The notes under the pieces: generated by a model
What the model was told of the DNA's origin: nothing
What the model saw: only the letters and a program-made list of their open reading frames with translations
Database searches by the model: none
Position numbers and translations under genes: made by a program
Assembly (NCBI GenBank): GCA_019279435.1
Contig: JAAALK010000288.1
Span: 53,991,624-54,055,623 of the forward strand
DNA from: Zizania palustris
Taxonomy: Eukaryota > Streptophyta > Magnoliopsida > Poales > Poaceae
Reading direction: 5' to 3'
DNA: 64,000 nucleotides
Part shown: piece after piece, positions 22,328 to 33,148 of the stretch
Position numbering within the stretch: position 1 is the first letter of the stretch
Layout of the letters: every line of letters starts with the position of its first letter

Positions 22328-25300
22328 ATGGCGAGAACCAGCCACACCACTCCCTTGGCGGCCAACACTATGGCGCAGCGGCAGGCATGGGCAGCATCAG
22401 CAGCCACGGTAATGGCGGGGGGCCCGGGCGGTGGTTGGCCCAAGAACCCTCGGGCGCTCCGTCCGCCCTCCAAGAAGAAGATGGCCCAGAGCTTCGTTAT
22501 TGGTCAGTCAGTGAGCACAGCGGAGTCCATCGAAGAGGCAGTAGATGGGAAGTTGGGAGCCGGAATGAGGACTCGTGTTCCCGGGACAGAGTCGACTCCA
22601 CGGCCTCGGCGCGGAGAAGTGGTAGTCTTCGAGGCATTCTTCGAAGCTGGCCTGGGGCTACCAGCCGTGGATTTCCTGGCAGAGGTACTAGACCTGTTCC
22701 ACATTACCCTGCCTCAATTGTCCCCCAACGCAATCGTCCGCCTGGCCGTCTTCGAGTGGGCTCTTCGGGCGGAAGGGTGTGAAGGGCGCTCCGAGATCTT
22801 CGCAGCGACCCACGAAGCTATCTGCCAGCCGAAGCCTCAAGATGGGCCCGGAGACTCGAAGGTGACAGTGGCCTTCGGCAATGTCAATTTTCAGCTACGG
22901 CGGGAGCACGCTCTTCATTTCCCTGCGAAGGCCATAAACGATCGATGGTATACAAATTGGATACTTCGGTGGTTTTACGCCGAAGTAGGAGAAGACTCCC
23001 CCCTTTCGGGCCCTCTTCAAGAAATTTGGTTCCGGAAGGAAGCGGACATCTCCCCGAACCCTAGCCTGCTCACGACGAGGCTAGGGTTGCTGGCTTCTGT
23101 GGCTCGTCGTATGAGCATGCGAGACCTGGCCGAAGAGTTCGTAGGCCTTCGGATCTCACCCCTCGGGGCCAGTTGGCCAATCTCCATCCCGCGAGCCTCG
23201 GAGGGGGACCTCCGAAACATAGGTACGTCCTTCTCCTGCGGCATCATTTTATATGAACACATTAATTATACTTATGCTTCTTATACCTTTTCCTTTTCAG
23301 CGGCGCCTCTGGCCTTATCTCCGGACGACATAGTCCGGGCTACCGAGCGAATTCTCGGAGCCCCTTCGGTAGCCGAGAGGCAGAAGAGGCTGGAACTGGT
23401 AGGGAGTTGGGAGCGCTCGAACAGGGTGTGGAGAGCCCTCGGCATGGAGCCCCCGCCGCTTCCCGACTTCGCCCCGGCTGGAGCGGCGGCTCGCAAGAGG
23501 AAAGCAGCGGCCGAGCCCTCTAAAAAGGCTGGCAAGCAACCCGCTCAGAAGAGGGCGGTGAAGCAGCCTTCTCACTTGACGCCTGCTTCGTCTTCTTCGT
23601 CGCCGGACGAGCGGACCCCACTCCCGAAGAGACAGAAGACTCCGGAGGCGCCACAGCGAAGGCTTTCGAAGATTACCTTCTGATCGACGAAGACATGGGG
23701 GAGGTCCCCACAAACCTCCCCGACAGGGAGGATGTTGACGTAACCCTACTGACTCCTCCTGCGCCTGTCAACGTGCAAGTAGAGTCAAACTCTCCCTCCG
23801 ACTTGCCTGCACCCGAAGGGGTTTCAGCGGAGGTTGTGGCCCCGACGGACGAGACCGAGGTTAGGACTTCGGGGGATGACTTCGACAACATCCTCCGGAT
23901 GTACGAAGTCCTGGAGGATCCAACGATCCTTCCCCAAGCGGCTCTTGGAGGTATTTTCCCAGAGCTCTTTCTTTCTTCATCGGCATTCGCTTGCTATCTG
24001 CAAAATATGTTAATTAACCTTGATAATTGAAACAGGTACCTCTTCGGGTATCGAGGCCTCGGTGGTGCCCGACGTCCCTACTTCCTCGGAGACAGTCACC
24101 CGGGCGGACCCTCCGGCTCCCCTGGGGGCTCCGAGCCCGGTGGCAGAGAACGTATCCTTCGGAGCGGACGATGTGCTCCCTAGGACGGAATTGGCTCCGG
24201 CCGTGGCGACCTCGACTACTGACGGCGCCTCCGACAACGTGGCTCCAGCCGGAGATGTGGCGGCCGAAGGTCAAGATGCTCTTGCCTCTCCTCCTTTCGT
24301 GCCGGGGAGGGGTAAGAGTATTTCCAGCTTGGGCCTTCGAGTTGACCAAGCGGCGCCCTCCATCGGCAACTCAGAGGACGAGGCTGCCGAGGACGACGCC
24401 CGGGCCTTGTCTTGGCTCCCTCTTCTGGCTCCTTTCCTGGAGCATCGGAGCGGCCTTCGAAGGCTACTGGAGCCCCTGGCTGAGAAAAGCCAGGACATTG
24501 CCAATTCGGAGTTGATCTCCGCTTTGAGCGAAGTTAGGGCTTCGAGCCTCAATACGGCCCTCGAAAGGGCTGCCCTTCAGGTATGAAAAAGACACCGTAG
24601 TTGCTGTATTTTAATGATCAAAGCTTCTTTAGCACTTACCTTGTTTTCCTTGCAGCAATTCGCCCTCGCTAGAGCGGCAGCGACTTCCAGTGAGGTCGAC
24701 ATTAACCGACTTAACCGGAAGGTTACAGCCCTTCAAACAGCCCTTGATGAGTCCACCGGGAGGTCTCTCCGGCTGAATGAGGAACTCTTGGAAGAACGGA
24801 AGGCCAAGGCCGCATCTGACGAAGCCTTTGAAGCCCTCCGCTCTCATGCCGAAGAAGCCGAAGCTGAACGAGTGGTTCTCCGTGCGGAGGTCGAGAAGCT
24901 TCGCCAGGATGCGGCTGCTTCGAACGGACGTATGGTTGAACTTCAAGAGGCTCTTAGCCAGGTAATGGCTCAGAAGAGTTCCCTGATGCTCCGGGTGGCC
25001 GCGTTGGATGCAACGGTTGCAAGCCTGGAAGCAGCAGATAAAAAGAATTCCAGTACTGCTGATCGTACCTTGGAAGCTCTTCAGGGTACGTTAGAGTACT
25101 TTGGCACCATGTGCCCTTCGACTTCTGCTGCAACCTTCGAGCCGCTCGACCGGAAGCTGACGAGGATCCAGGTAGCTTCGTCGCTGATGAAGAATTCCGG
25201 GGTGCGGTACGGAGAGATCTCCGGACAGTGCGCCGGCATCGGGGTTCTTCGCCACCTTGAAACTCTTCGGATTCCCCTTGCTTCGGTTGGTGGTTCGTCT

Positions 25301-26070
25301 CCTGGAGGCTTCGCGGATGATGACCTGCTGCGGCCGTCTTCGGAGGTGGCTTCGGCGTGGGAAGCTTTCCGATCAGTATGGAAGGCGGACCACAAGGTTG
25401 CTGCTAAGGCTTGGATCGACGAGGCCCGCCGGCAAAAGCAGGCTCAGGCGAAGCCACCACTCCCGACTTCGCCAGCGCCTTCGGTCCCAGCTCCGCCAAC
25501 CGACCCGCAGGTCTAGCTGCTTAGGGCTGTTGTGTACCTGTGGTCTTGTAAACTTTGTTTAATTAATGAGAAAGTTATAAACAGTACTTGTCTTGGGTGT
25601 TCTTCTCTTTTTTAGGTTCTGTCATGCCCTTCGAGCCCTGACTTCGTACTTTTGGAAACTACTGCCGAGCTTCGAAAGGAGTGGGCAGTTCTTGAGAGTT
25701 TGAGGCCTTATCGCCGCTCTCGCTTTTCTGTTCCTCGCGGAGACGGGGGGAAGTTACCCTTGAAGTACGAAGGGATGTTTTGTCCTACATTAAAGAGGAA
25801 GAACAGGAAGAGGGGTCTTCGTCCTCCGAGCCTGTTGACTGGTCCGACTCGGAGTATCAAGCTGGAAACCTTGCCGAGGCCGGCTCCGAAAGGCTCTTGA
25901 CGTGGGCCGAACTTCAGGAGGAGCAGAAGAAGCTGCGAGCCTCGAAGAAAAAGAGAAGTTCCCGGCCTAAAAAGACTTCAAGCTCCGAAGGGCAAAGTAG
26001 CCGCAGGGGTAGCTCTAGGGGTCGAAAGGGTCTCCGTTTTTATTTGGGTCTAGATAACAATTTTTCCTGA
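22328..26070 (+). CDS. Antisense five-exon gene of Gy3 (Transposase_28-like domain, coiled coil)
   Basis: Gene on the strand opposite to gag-pol. Exons inferred from GT-AG sites and reading phase are 22328-23222, 23301-23950, 24036-24580, 24656-25510 and 25616-26070; the introns are 78, 85, 75 and 105 bp. Phases agree at every junction once two single-base losses are allowed (near 23625 and in the G run near 25750), giving about 1133 residues. Exon 1 carries FEAFFEAGLGLPAVDFLAEV, like the plant 'putative gypsy type transposon' family (Pfam PF04195). Exon 2 is basic and serine-rich, exon 4 is a long coiled coil followed by EPLDRKLTRIQ, and exon 5 ends in an SSRGRKG-rich tail and GLRFYLGLDNNFS. 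Homologues in Gy1 and Gy5 share the introns. The biochemical role is unknown. Confidence 0.75.
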
Positions 26071-26258
26071 TGTATGAATATAATACTTTAATACGGAGTG
26101 CTTCGACAGCATGCTGTGTGACTCCTATCCTCCTACCCCTCTTGTGGGTGGCGGAGCTTTTATCTTATATAAGGGTTCGGTAGGCACAATGATTGCTCGA
26201 GCACCTGCATGCTTCGAATTTTTGCACATGTCACCATCGATAAGTTAGACAAAAAATT

Positions 26259-26910
26259 TAAAGTCCTTAGACTCTTCTACGGATCCTAACAAGCCGGAGC
26301 CTGGAATCCGTAGGTTGGCCACCTACGGCTCTTTTACAGATACTTCGCACTCGGAGGCTTGAAATTCTGTCTTGTTTAAAGTCCTTAGACTCTTCTACGG
26401 ATCCTAACAAGCCGGAGCCTGGAATCCGTAGGTTGGCCACCTACGGCTCTTTTACAGATACTTCGCACCCGGAGGCTTGAAATTCTGTCTTGTTTAAAGT
26501 CCTTAGACTCTTCTACGGATCCTAACAAGCCGGAGCCTGGAATCCGTAGGTTGGCCACCTACGGCTCTTTTACAGATACTTCGCACCCGGAGGCTTGAAA
26601 TTCTGTTTTGTTTAAAGTCCTTAGACTCTTCTACGGATCCTAACAAGCCGGAGCCTGGAATCCGTAGGTTGGCCACCTACGGCTCTTTTACAGATACTTC
26701 GCACCCGGAGGCTTGAAATTCTGTCTTGTTTAAAGTCCTTAGACTCTTCTACGGATCCTAACAAGCCGGAGCCTGGAATCCGTAGGTTGGCCACCTACGG
26801 CTCTTTTACAGATACTTCGCACCCGGAGGCTTGAAATTCTGTTTTGTTTAAAGTCCTTAGACTCTTCTACGGATCCTAACCAGCCGGAGCCTGGAATCTG
26901 TAGGTTGGCG
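26259..26910. repeat. ~118-bp tandem repeat block of Gy3
   Basis: About 5.5 copies of a 118-bp unit, starts near 26259, 26378, 26496, 26615, 26734 and 26852. Each contains gtccttagactcttctacgg and ggttggccacctacggctct. Copies are nearly identical, far more alike than those of Gy1. The block lies between the convergent ends of the antisense gene and pol. Tandem repeats in this position are known in Tat/Ogre elements and can seed satellite DNA. Confidence 0.95.
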
Positions 26911-27093
26911 GAGCCACTGAACCAATGGTTCGTAGCAAGCCCCTTGGGTTTTTCCGAAAAATGCTTGGCTCTGCTAGCATCACCGACCTCCGAATGCGTC
27001 CATCCGGAGGGTTGGATGTTCGAAGGGCAAAACAAATCTCAACCCCTTAGCTTTATTTATAAAAGGAGTGTTACAAGTGATTACAAGGAAGCC

Positions 27094-29898
27094 TTAAGCA
27101 TAATATCTCTTAAGGTGCTCCGCATGCCACGCATGTTTCAACTCTTCTCCTTCTAAATTAGCTAATTTAAACGAGCCGGGGCGACCTGAGCGTAAGATAA
27201 CATATGGTCCTTCCCATTTGTTTCCTAGCTTCCCCGGAGCTATTACATTTCGTAATACTAGATGACCTGGTTTTAACTCAGTTAATTTGACTTTCGGGTC
27301 ATACCATGTCTTTGTGTGCTCTTGGTACTTCGTCAGGTTGGCGACAGCTCGAAGCCTTGTTTCTTCCGACAAGTCTATTGAAGCACTCCGATCATCTTCG
27401 TCTTCGTGTTGAATTACGCGAAGTGACTCCCCTTTGAGCTCCGTAGGGGTCATGGCTTCGTCTCCGAAGAGCAACCTGAATGGCGTGAAGCCGGTTGATC
27501 TAGTTTGCGTGGTTCGGATAGACCATAGAATTTTGGGTAGCTCTTCGACCCATAGGCCCTTGGCCAATCCGACGATTCGGCGATTTAACCCGGAGAGGAT
27601 ATTCCCGTTGGCTCGCTCGACGGCTCCGTTGGATTGCGGATGTCGCACTGCTGCGAAGCATAGCTTAATGCCCAGTTCTTCACAGAATGTTTGGAAGGTA
27701 TCAGCTTCGAACTGGGTCCCATTATCCACCGTTAATTCTCTGGGGACTCCGAACCTGCATATAATATTCTGCCAGAAGAACCTTTGCACATTCTTTGATG
27801 TGATGGCTGTTAACGGCTCTGCTTCCACCCATTTTGAGAAGTATTCTATTGCTACGACCGCAAATTTCAATCCGCCTTTTGCTGGTGGGAAAGGGCCTAT
27901 GAGGTCCATGCCCCATCTAGCCATCGGCCATACTGGGGCAATAACTTGGAGTTGAGCTGGCGGGCGATGGCTCCTTCGGCCCATCCATTGGCAGCCTTGG
28001 CACGTCCGAACTAGGTCTTCGGCGTCTCTGACGATCGTCGGCCAATAAAAACCTTGCCGGAGCGTCTTGCCTGCTAGTGCTCTGGGAGCTAGATGACTTC
28101 CGCACAGCCCCTCGTGGATGCCTCGAAGTATGTCTTGTCCTTCAGGTTGAGAGATGCATCGAAGCAGTGGTGAGCATACTCCGGCTTTATATAGTACTTC
28201 CCCAATAAGTTTGTAATTTCGAGCTCTCGTTTGCACTCTTCGAGCTTCTTGGCCTTCCGAAGGGTCATTGCTACCTTGCAACATAGTTATTATTGGAGTT
28301 CGCCAATCCGTAGCTTCAATACACATTACTTCTGACGAGGGTATTTGGTCAGCTGCTGGCTGCTCTAATTCTTCATAGAAAGCGCCCTCCGGGAGGTCTA
28401 CTGCTCCTGCTGCGGCCTTTGCAAGAATATCTGCAAGTTGATTCTCTGCCCGCGGTATGCTTCGAACTGTAAACCCTTTGAATGCTGCTTCTGCCTTGCG
28501 GATTTCTTGAAGGTATTGCGCGAGATGTGGGTTTTTTGCTTGGAAGCTTTTATCAATATGTCCCGCGACGACTTGGGAATCTGTCTTGATCATTATCCTT
28601 GTAGCTCCGAGTGCTTTAGCCTTTCGGAGGCCTAGCAAGATTCCTTCATACCCGGCGACGTTATTAGTGGTTCGAAAGTTAAGCCTTGCAGAGTACATTG
28701 CCTTTTGTCCTGATGGTGAGAAGATTACTGCCCCTGCTCCGGCACCTGATGCTTGATAGGCCCCGTCGGAGAATATTGTCCAGAAACCGTCGGAGGGTTC
28801 TTCCGGAGTCCATACTGCAGATGGAGTCCACTCTGCTACGAAATCTGCTATAATTTGAGATTTAACGGTCGTCCTTGCTGTGAAGGAGATTTCGAAGGGT
28901 GCTAACTCGACTGCCCACTTTCCAACCCTGCCTGTGGAATCTTTGTTTCGGAGCATATCTCCCAGAGGATACGATGTGGGGACAATAAGGTTATGTGCCA
29001 AGAAATAATGCCTTAGCTTTCGTGAGGCCATTACTAAAGCATAAGCAAACTTTTCAAGCTCGGAGTATCTGATCTTGGCTCCTGATAATGCCTCCGAGAC
29101 AAAATAAACTGGGTTTTGTACCAGCTTGTCCTTGAGCTCGACTTCTCGGACTAGTACTGCGCTTACTGCTGACCCCGTCGCTGCAAGGTATAAAAGCAAT
29201 GTTTCCCCTGGAAGAGGAACAGTTAAGGTTGATAATGTTCCAAGGTAGGCTTTTATCTCTTCGAAGCTCTTTTAGCACTCCGGCGTCCAGCTGAAGCTTT
29301 CGGAGCCTTTGAGTGCCTTGAAAATTGGGAGGCTTCGCTCTGCCGATCTGGACAGGAACCTGCTGAGTGCTGCTAGCCTTCCTGCTAGCTTCTGTACTTG
29401 CTTCAAATTTTCAGGTGGGGCCATTCTTTGCAGTGCACTTATTTGCGTTGGACTGGCTTCGATCCCCCTGCTCGAAACTAAGTACCCTAGCAGCTTCCCT
29501 GCTTGTGCCCCGAATATACATTTTTCGGGATTGAGGCGTACTCCACATGCTCGGAGGCTCTCAAAAGTTTCATCTAAGTCTATGCTATGCTGATGCTTTT
29601 GAGCACTTTTTATTACAATATCGTCCATGTAGGCTTCGACATTGCGGCCTATCTGATGGCCTAAAGCTTTAGCTATTAAGCGAGAAAATGTGGCTCCGGC
29701 ATTCCGTAAACCAACGGCATTCTTACATAGCAGAATACTCCTGAAGGAGTTATGAAACTTGTCTTGGCCTCGTCTTCTTTCTTCAGCCATACTTGATGGT
29801 ACCCGGAGTATGCATCGAGGAAGCTTAATAGTTCGGAGCCGGCTGTGGAATCTATTAATTGATCTATTCGAGGCATTGGGTAGGGGTCTCGCGGGCAT
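27094..29898 (-). CDS. Gy3 pol, 3' half: RT end, RNase H, second RNase H, integrase
   Basis: Minus strand. 29898-29272 holds the end of reverse transcriptase with NVEAYMDDIVIKSAQKHQHS and GYLVSSRGIEA. A TAA just before 29272 (a glutamine in relatives) separates it from 29199-27094. That frame starts with the first RNase H/connection region (YFVSEALSGAKIRYSELEK). A second, archaeal-like RNase H follows (FSDGAY, NNVAGYEGILLGL, KTDSQVVAG, ENQLADILAKAA; roughly residues 135-270). Integrase follows with a zinc-binding segment (HEGLCGSH, CQGCQ) and the acidic triad in GMDLIGPF, TVDNGTQF and GAVERANG near residues 431, 491 and 525. It ends HLKRYYA. The dual RNase H marks the Tat lineage. Confidence 0.9.
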
Positions 29899-32437
29899 GC
29901 TTTATTTAGTGATGTGAAGTCAATACACATGCGCCATTTGCTGGAATCCTTCTTCCTTACAAAAACAGGGTTGGCCAACCACTCGGTATGGGCCACTTCC
30001 CTGATAATGCCAGCTTTTAACAATTTTTCCACTTCGGCCTTGGCTAAATTTGCTCTTTCTGTTGATAGCTTCCGGAGCCCCTGGCGCACTGGCTTGGCCT
30101 TCGGGTTGACGAGCAGACTGTGCTCGATGATGCTTCGGTCGACCCCCGTGATATCTTCGTCGGTCCAAGCAAACATGTCTAAATTCTTCTTGACGACTTC
30201 TTCTAATGAGGCGGTTATCTCCGGAGATAGCCCCTTGCCGAATTTTATTGGGTATTCTTTGCCGTCTTCTGAGATTATTCTTGTCTCGACATCACCCTCC
30301 GGGCTTGGTTTGAGCGAGGATCCCTTCGGGGGGCTCAAGGCTTCTGGTACTTCTTCGGCGCTCTCCGCCACATTGTGCACTTGTCGAGGGTCCAATGGCT
30401 GCCCGTGGCCATATTCTGTCCTTCTGGCTACAGCTTGGTCTCCTGAAATAGTGAGCACTCCACCTTGTGTGGGCATTTTGAGACAAAGGTAGTTGTGATG
30501 AGCTATAGCCCCGAATTGGTTTAACATCCCTCGTCCGAAGATAGCATTGTAGGCGTAGGGGGCATCCACCACGTCGAAAATCACCTCATCTACTCGGGCC
30601 AGCGGCCCCTCTCCGAAGGCAACCTCGAGGCCTATTTGGCCGAGGGCATCGAGAGGCGGTCCTGAGAACCCTTGAAGTGGTCGGGCTGCAGGGAGTAGAT
30701 GCTTCCGGGGTATGCACATCTGGTCGAAGGCTTGAACGAAGAGTATATCTGCGGAGCTTCCACCGTCCACCAGGATCCTCCGAACATCAGCCCCTGCTAT
30801 ATCGGCAGAGATGACTAATGGGTCAGCATGGGGAAACTTCACCCCTACTGCATCGCTGGCTGTGAATGAGATGGGTACACGGGACCATTCTGGCATCCCT
30901 TCAGCGGAACTTGAAGTCCCAATGTGCCCAACTTCTCGGACGTACTCACGGCGCTGTCTCTTGGACATGCTGCCGAGGGTCCCTCCTCCGGAGATGGGTA
31001 GGACCACTCTTTTGCCGCGGTCTTGTGGATCTTCGTGCCTTGGTGGTGGCATAATACTGGCCACCGGTAGCCGTATAGGGGCTTCGAGGGCACCGGCTCG
31101 GGCCACAGTTTGAACAGGCTCCGATCGTGCCGCAGGTGGAACCCGGTCCGAAGTACCCCTCCTGGTATTTCGGTCAATGTATTCACCCCGAAGGGTTAAT
31201 ATCGTCTTGCAGTCTTTCGTGTCATGGCTTCTATTATCGCCATGCACGCAGCAAAAATGACTCTGGCGCCTTCCAGGCACCCTTTCTTGAGGTACTGACG
31301 GCCCAGCCTTAAAATTTTTTACCTGCTGGAAACTGGCCGGTGCCTTCGAAGCTGAAGGTGCAATGTTTAGTACTTCCGAACGGAAATGCTTTTTTCCTCG
31401 CCTATACTCGCTAGGGCGGCTGTCTTGTGGAGGTTGTGGCGGAGCGGTGGCCTCTGGCTCCCTTTTGACTTCCCGGAGGGTGGGTAGTGCTGCCTCAGCT
31501 CGCCGAAGGCATCCTTCCTCTGCCTTGGCATATTGCTCGAAGTATGCCATGAGCTGTGCTACGGATGTTACCGGCTTCCGATGGAGTTTGCTGAGGAGGT
31601 CGGGGTTCAGCACCCCTTCTCGGGCAGCATCAACTACCGAAGAGGTAGTAAGGCCCTTGATCTGTGACTTGGTGTGGGCGAAGCGTGTAAAGTATTCTCG
31701 GAGGGTTTCTCCTTCCCGCTGCTTTACTTGGAACAAACTTCCCGTGGACATCGGGGCCACGAAAGTGCCTTGGAAGTTGCTCACGAACTTCTTTTTGAGT
31801 AGTTCCCATGACTTGATCGATCCTGGTTTTAGGGACCAGAACCACCGGAGCGCCACACCTTCGAGAGCAAGTGGGAAGCATTTTGCCATGGTGCTTCGTA
31901 CCCCTCCGCTTGCTTCTATAGCTAGGGCGTACGAGCGGGCGAACTCCCCGGGGTCCGACCCCCCGGAGTACTTGTGCAGCTTCGAGGCCTTAAACTTGGG
32001 GTCGAAAGGCACTCTCTGTAGATCAGGGTGCAATGGAGACTCATTGTCGAAGGACGCATTCTCGGCCTCTTCTTGGACTTGTATAACTTTTGGGGGGTTG
32101 TGGCCTCCATCGTCTGGAGGCCCTCTTGGAGTTTCAGTGGAAGCTTGAGTGCGGAGTCTGTCGGCGGCTTCCTGCCTCCATCTGGACACCTCCTCCTGAA
32201 GCCTGGCTAGCTGCGTAGCCTCGGTCTCGGGAGGGCCTTCGTCTTCGTCGGAGGGAACTTCAGGGTCTTGGCTTGCTGCGTAGTCGGTCTGAAGCATTGT
32301 AGGGGGGGTAGAGGGCCCCGGGGCGCTCGACGCCCATCGGTTCCGGCAGGAACCGTCGGATTAGCTGAGGGTACGGCTCCGTTGGTCCGAGGGGACCTTC
32401 GAAGGGGACCTGTAGCCTGACCACGCTTCGGAGGCAT
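29676..32437 (-). CDS. Gy3 gag-protease-reverse transcriptase, 5' half of the polyprotein
   Basis: Minus strand. The start ATG at 32437, by comparison with Gy5, opens MPPKRGQ; a one-base loss in a C run near 32305 breaks the frame, after which 32297-29676 is open for 873 codons. Gag core (about residues 100-270 of that frame) has FARSYALAIEASGG, LRWFWSLKPGSI and FTRFAHTKSQIKG. A short Cys/His segment CCVHGDNRSHDTKDC follows. Protease is VDGGSSADILF near residue 510. Reverse transcriptase from ~residue 690 has NPVFVRKKDSSKWRMCIDF and SFLDAYSGYHQ. A single-base deletion near 29718, just before the conserved LRNAGATFSRL, shifts the frame; the rest continues in 29898-27094. Confidence 0.9.
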
Positions 32438-32622
32438 GGTTAGTCGATGAGGTGTCTTGGAAATGGAAGGCTTCGAACGACTCGAGGGGGTCGAGGGAAG
32501 GCCTTCGGGCTGCACTAAGAAGCCCTTAACTGAAGGGTGCGCGGAATCTCAGGATTCCGAGGCTCCCCCCGTAAGTTTTCTTCAGAGTGCAGTTAGCAGT
32601 AGAGAACAAGCTTTTAGAACTT

Positions 32623-32643
32623 GGATCCCCACGGACGGCGCCA
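32623..32643 (-). promoter_or_regulatory. Gy3 primer binding site (tRNA-Asp-like)
   Basis: On the minus strand TGGCGCCGTCCGTGGGGATC two bases after the 5' LTR. It shares TGGCGCCGT and GGGGATC with the tRNA-Asp-type primer site common in plant Tat elements, with a few mismatches in between. Gy5 has the same sequence at 39664. Confidence 0.7.
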
Positions 32644-32645
32644 AC

Positions 32646-33131
32646 TGTTGGTGTAAAAGTCACACCAACAGGTTCTTAGTAGTTAAGAACGGACAAACAA
32701 GAGGTTTGTGTTTTTAGGACAAACTTGAGCCTCCGTAAAGGATAACAACTCAAGAGGTCCGAATATGTGTATTTGAACCACTGGTTCTGGATCCTTCTTA
32801 CAAGGTACAAAGGGGGGTATTTATAGGGAGAAAGGCTTAAGGAATAGACCTATTTACCCTTATATTACAAATGACCTTCAGTATTATAAACAAGGTTATA
32901 CACGGTAAAGTGCTGCAGGGTAGATGGATAAGCAGGGCATCCCATCAGTCACGTCTTCCTGCTTCGAAGCCTCCTCTCTCCCTTCGGAGGGTCCTCCGAG
33001 ACTTCACATCGTGGCACCCTTCGAACGTGCTGACGTATCATTGAGCATTTAGTCGACCATCTTCGGGACCTTCTTAGAGCCTTCGGAGGGTTAACCTTTA
33101 AGTCCTGGAAATGAAGTAATTTCCCCCAACA
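32646..33131 (-). repeat. Gy3 5' LTR
   Basis: 486 bp, same sequence as the 3' LTR at 21258-21743. A TATA box (TATAAATA on the minus strand) is at 32818-32825. Confidence 0.95.
32818..32825 (-). promoter_or_regulatory. TATA box of Gy3 5' LTR
   Basis: TATAAATA on the minus strand within ccctataaataccccc, the same context as in the Gy5 LTR (39483-39490). It is the probable genomic RNA promoter. Confidence 0.6.
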
Positions 33132-33134
33132 CAT

Positions 33135-33146
33135 GCTCTGATACCA
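33135..33146 (-). promoter_or_regulatory. Co2 primer binding site (initiator Met tRNA)
   Basis: TGGTATCAGAGC on the minus strand, two bases inside the 5' LTR boundary at 33149. Its other flank is the Gy3 LTR end at 33131, so Gy3 inserted almost on top of this site. Confidence 0.9.
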
Positions 33147-33148
33147 TT

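Larger units (their letters stand above)
21258..33131 (-). mobile_element. Gy3: Tat-type Ty3/gypsy with antisense gene, essentially complete
   Basis: 11,874-bp minus-strand element with two 486-bp LTRs that I find identical. It has a tRNA-Asp-like primer site, gag-protease-RT-RNase H-second RNase H-integrase, a 118-bp tandem-repeat block and a large five-exon gene on the opposite strand. It sits in Co2 next to that element's primer binding site. Flanking pentamers are CATTC (21253-21257) and CATGC (33132-33136), a target duplication with one mismatch. The dual RNase H and an antisense extra gene are traits of the Tat lineage (as in Grande of maize). Despite the identical LTRs it carries several single-base coding defects. 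Confidence 0.95.

Noticed and set aside
26259..26910. Regular repeats considered as a CRISPR-like array
   Set aside because: Units are contiguous 118-bp tandem copies without unique spacers, in a plant retrotransposon.
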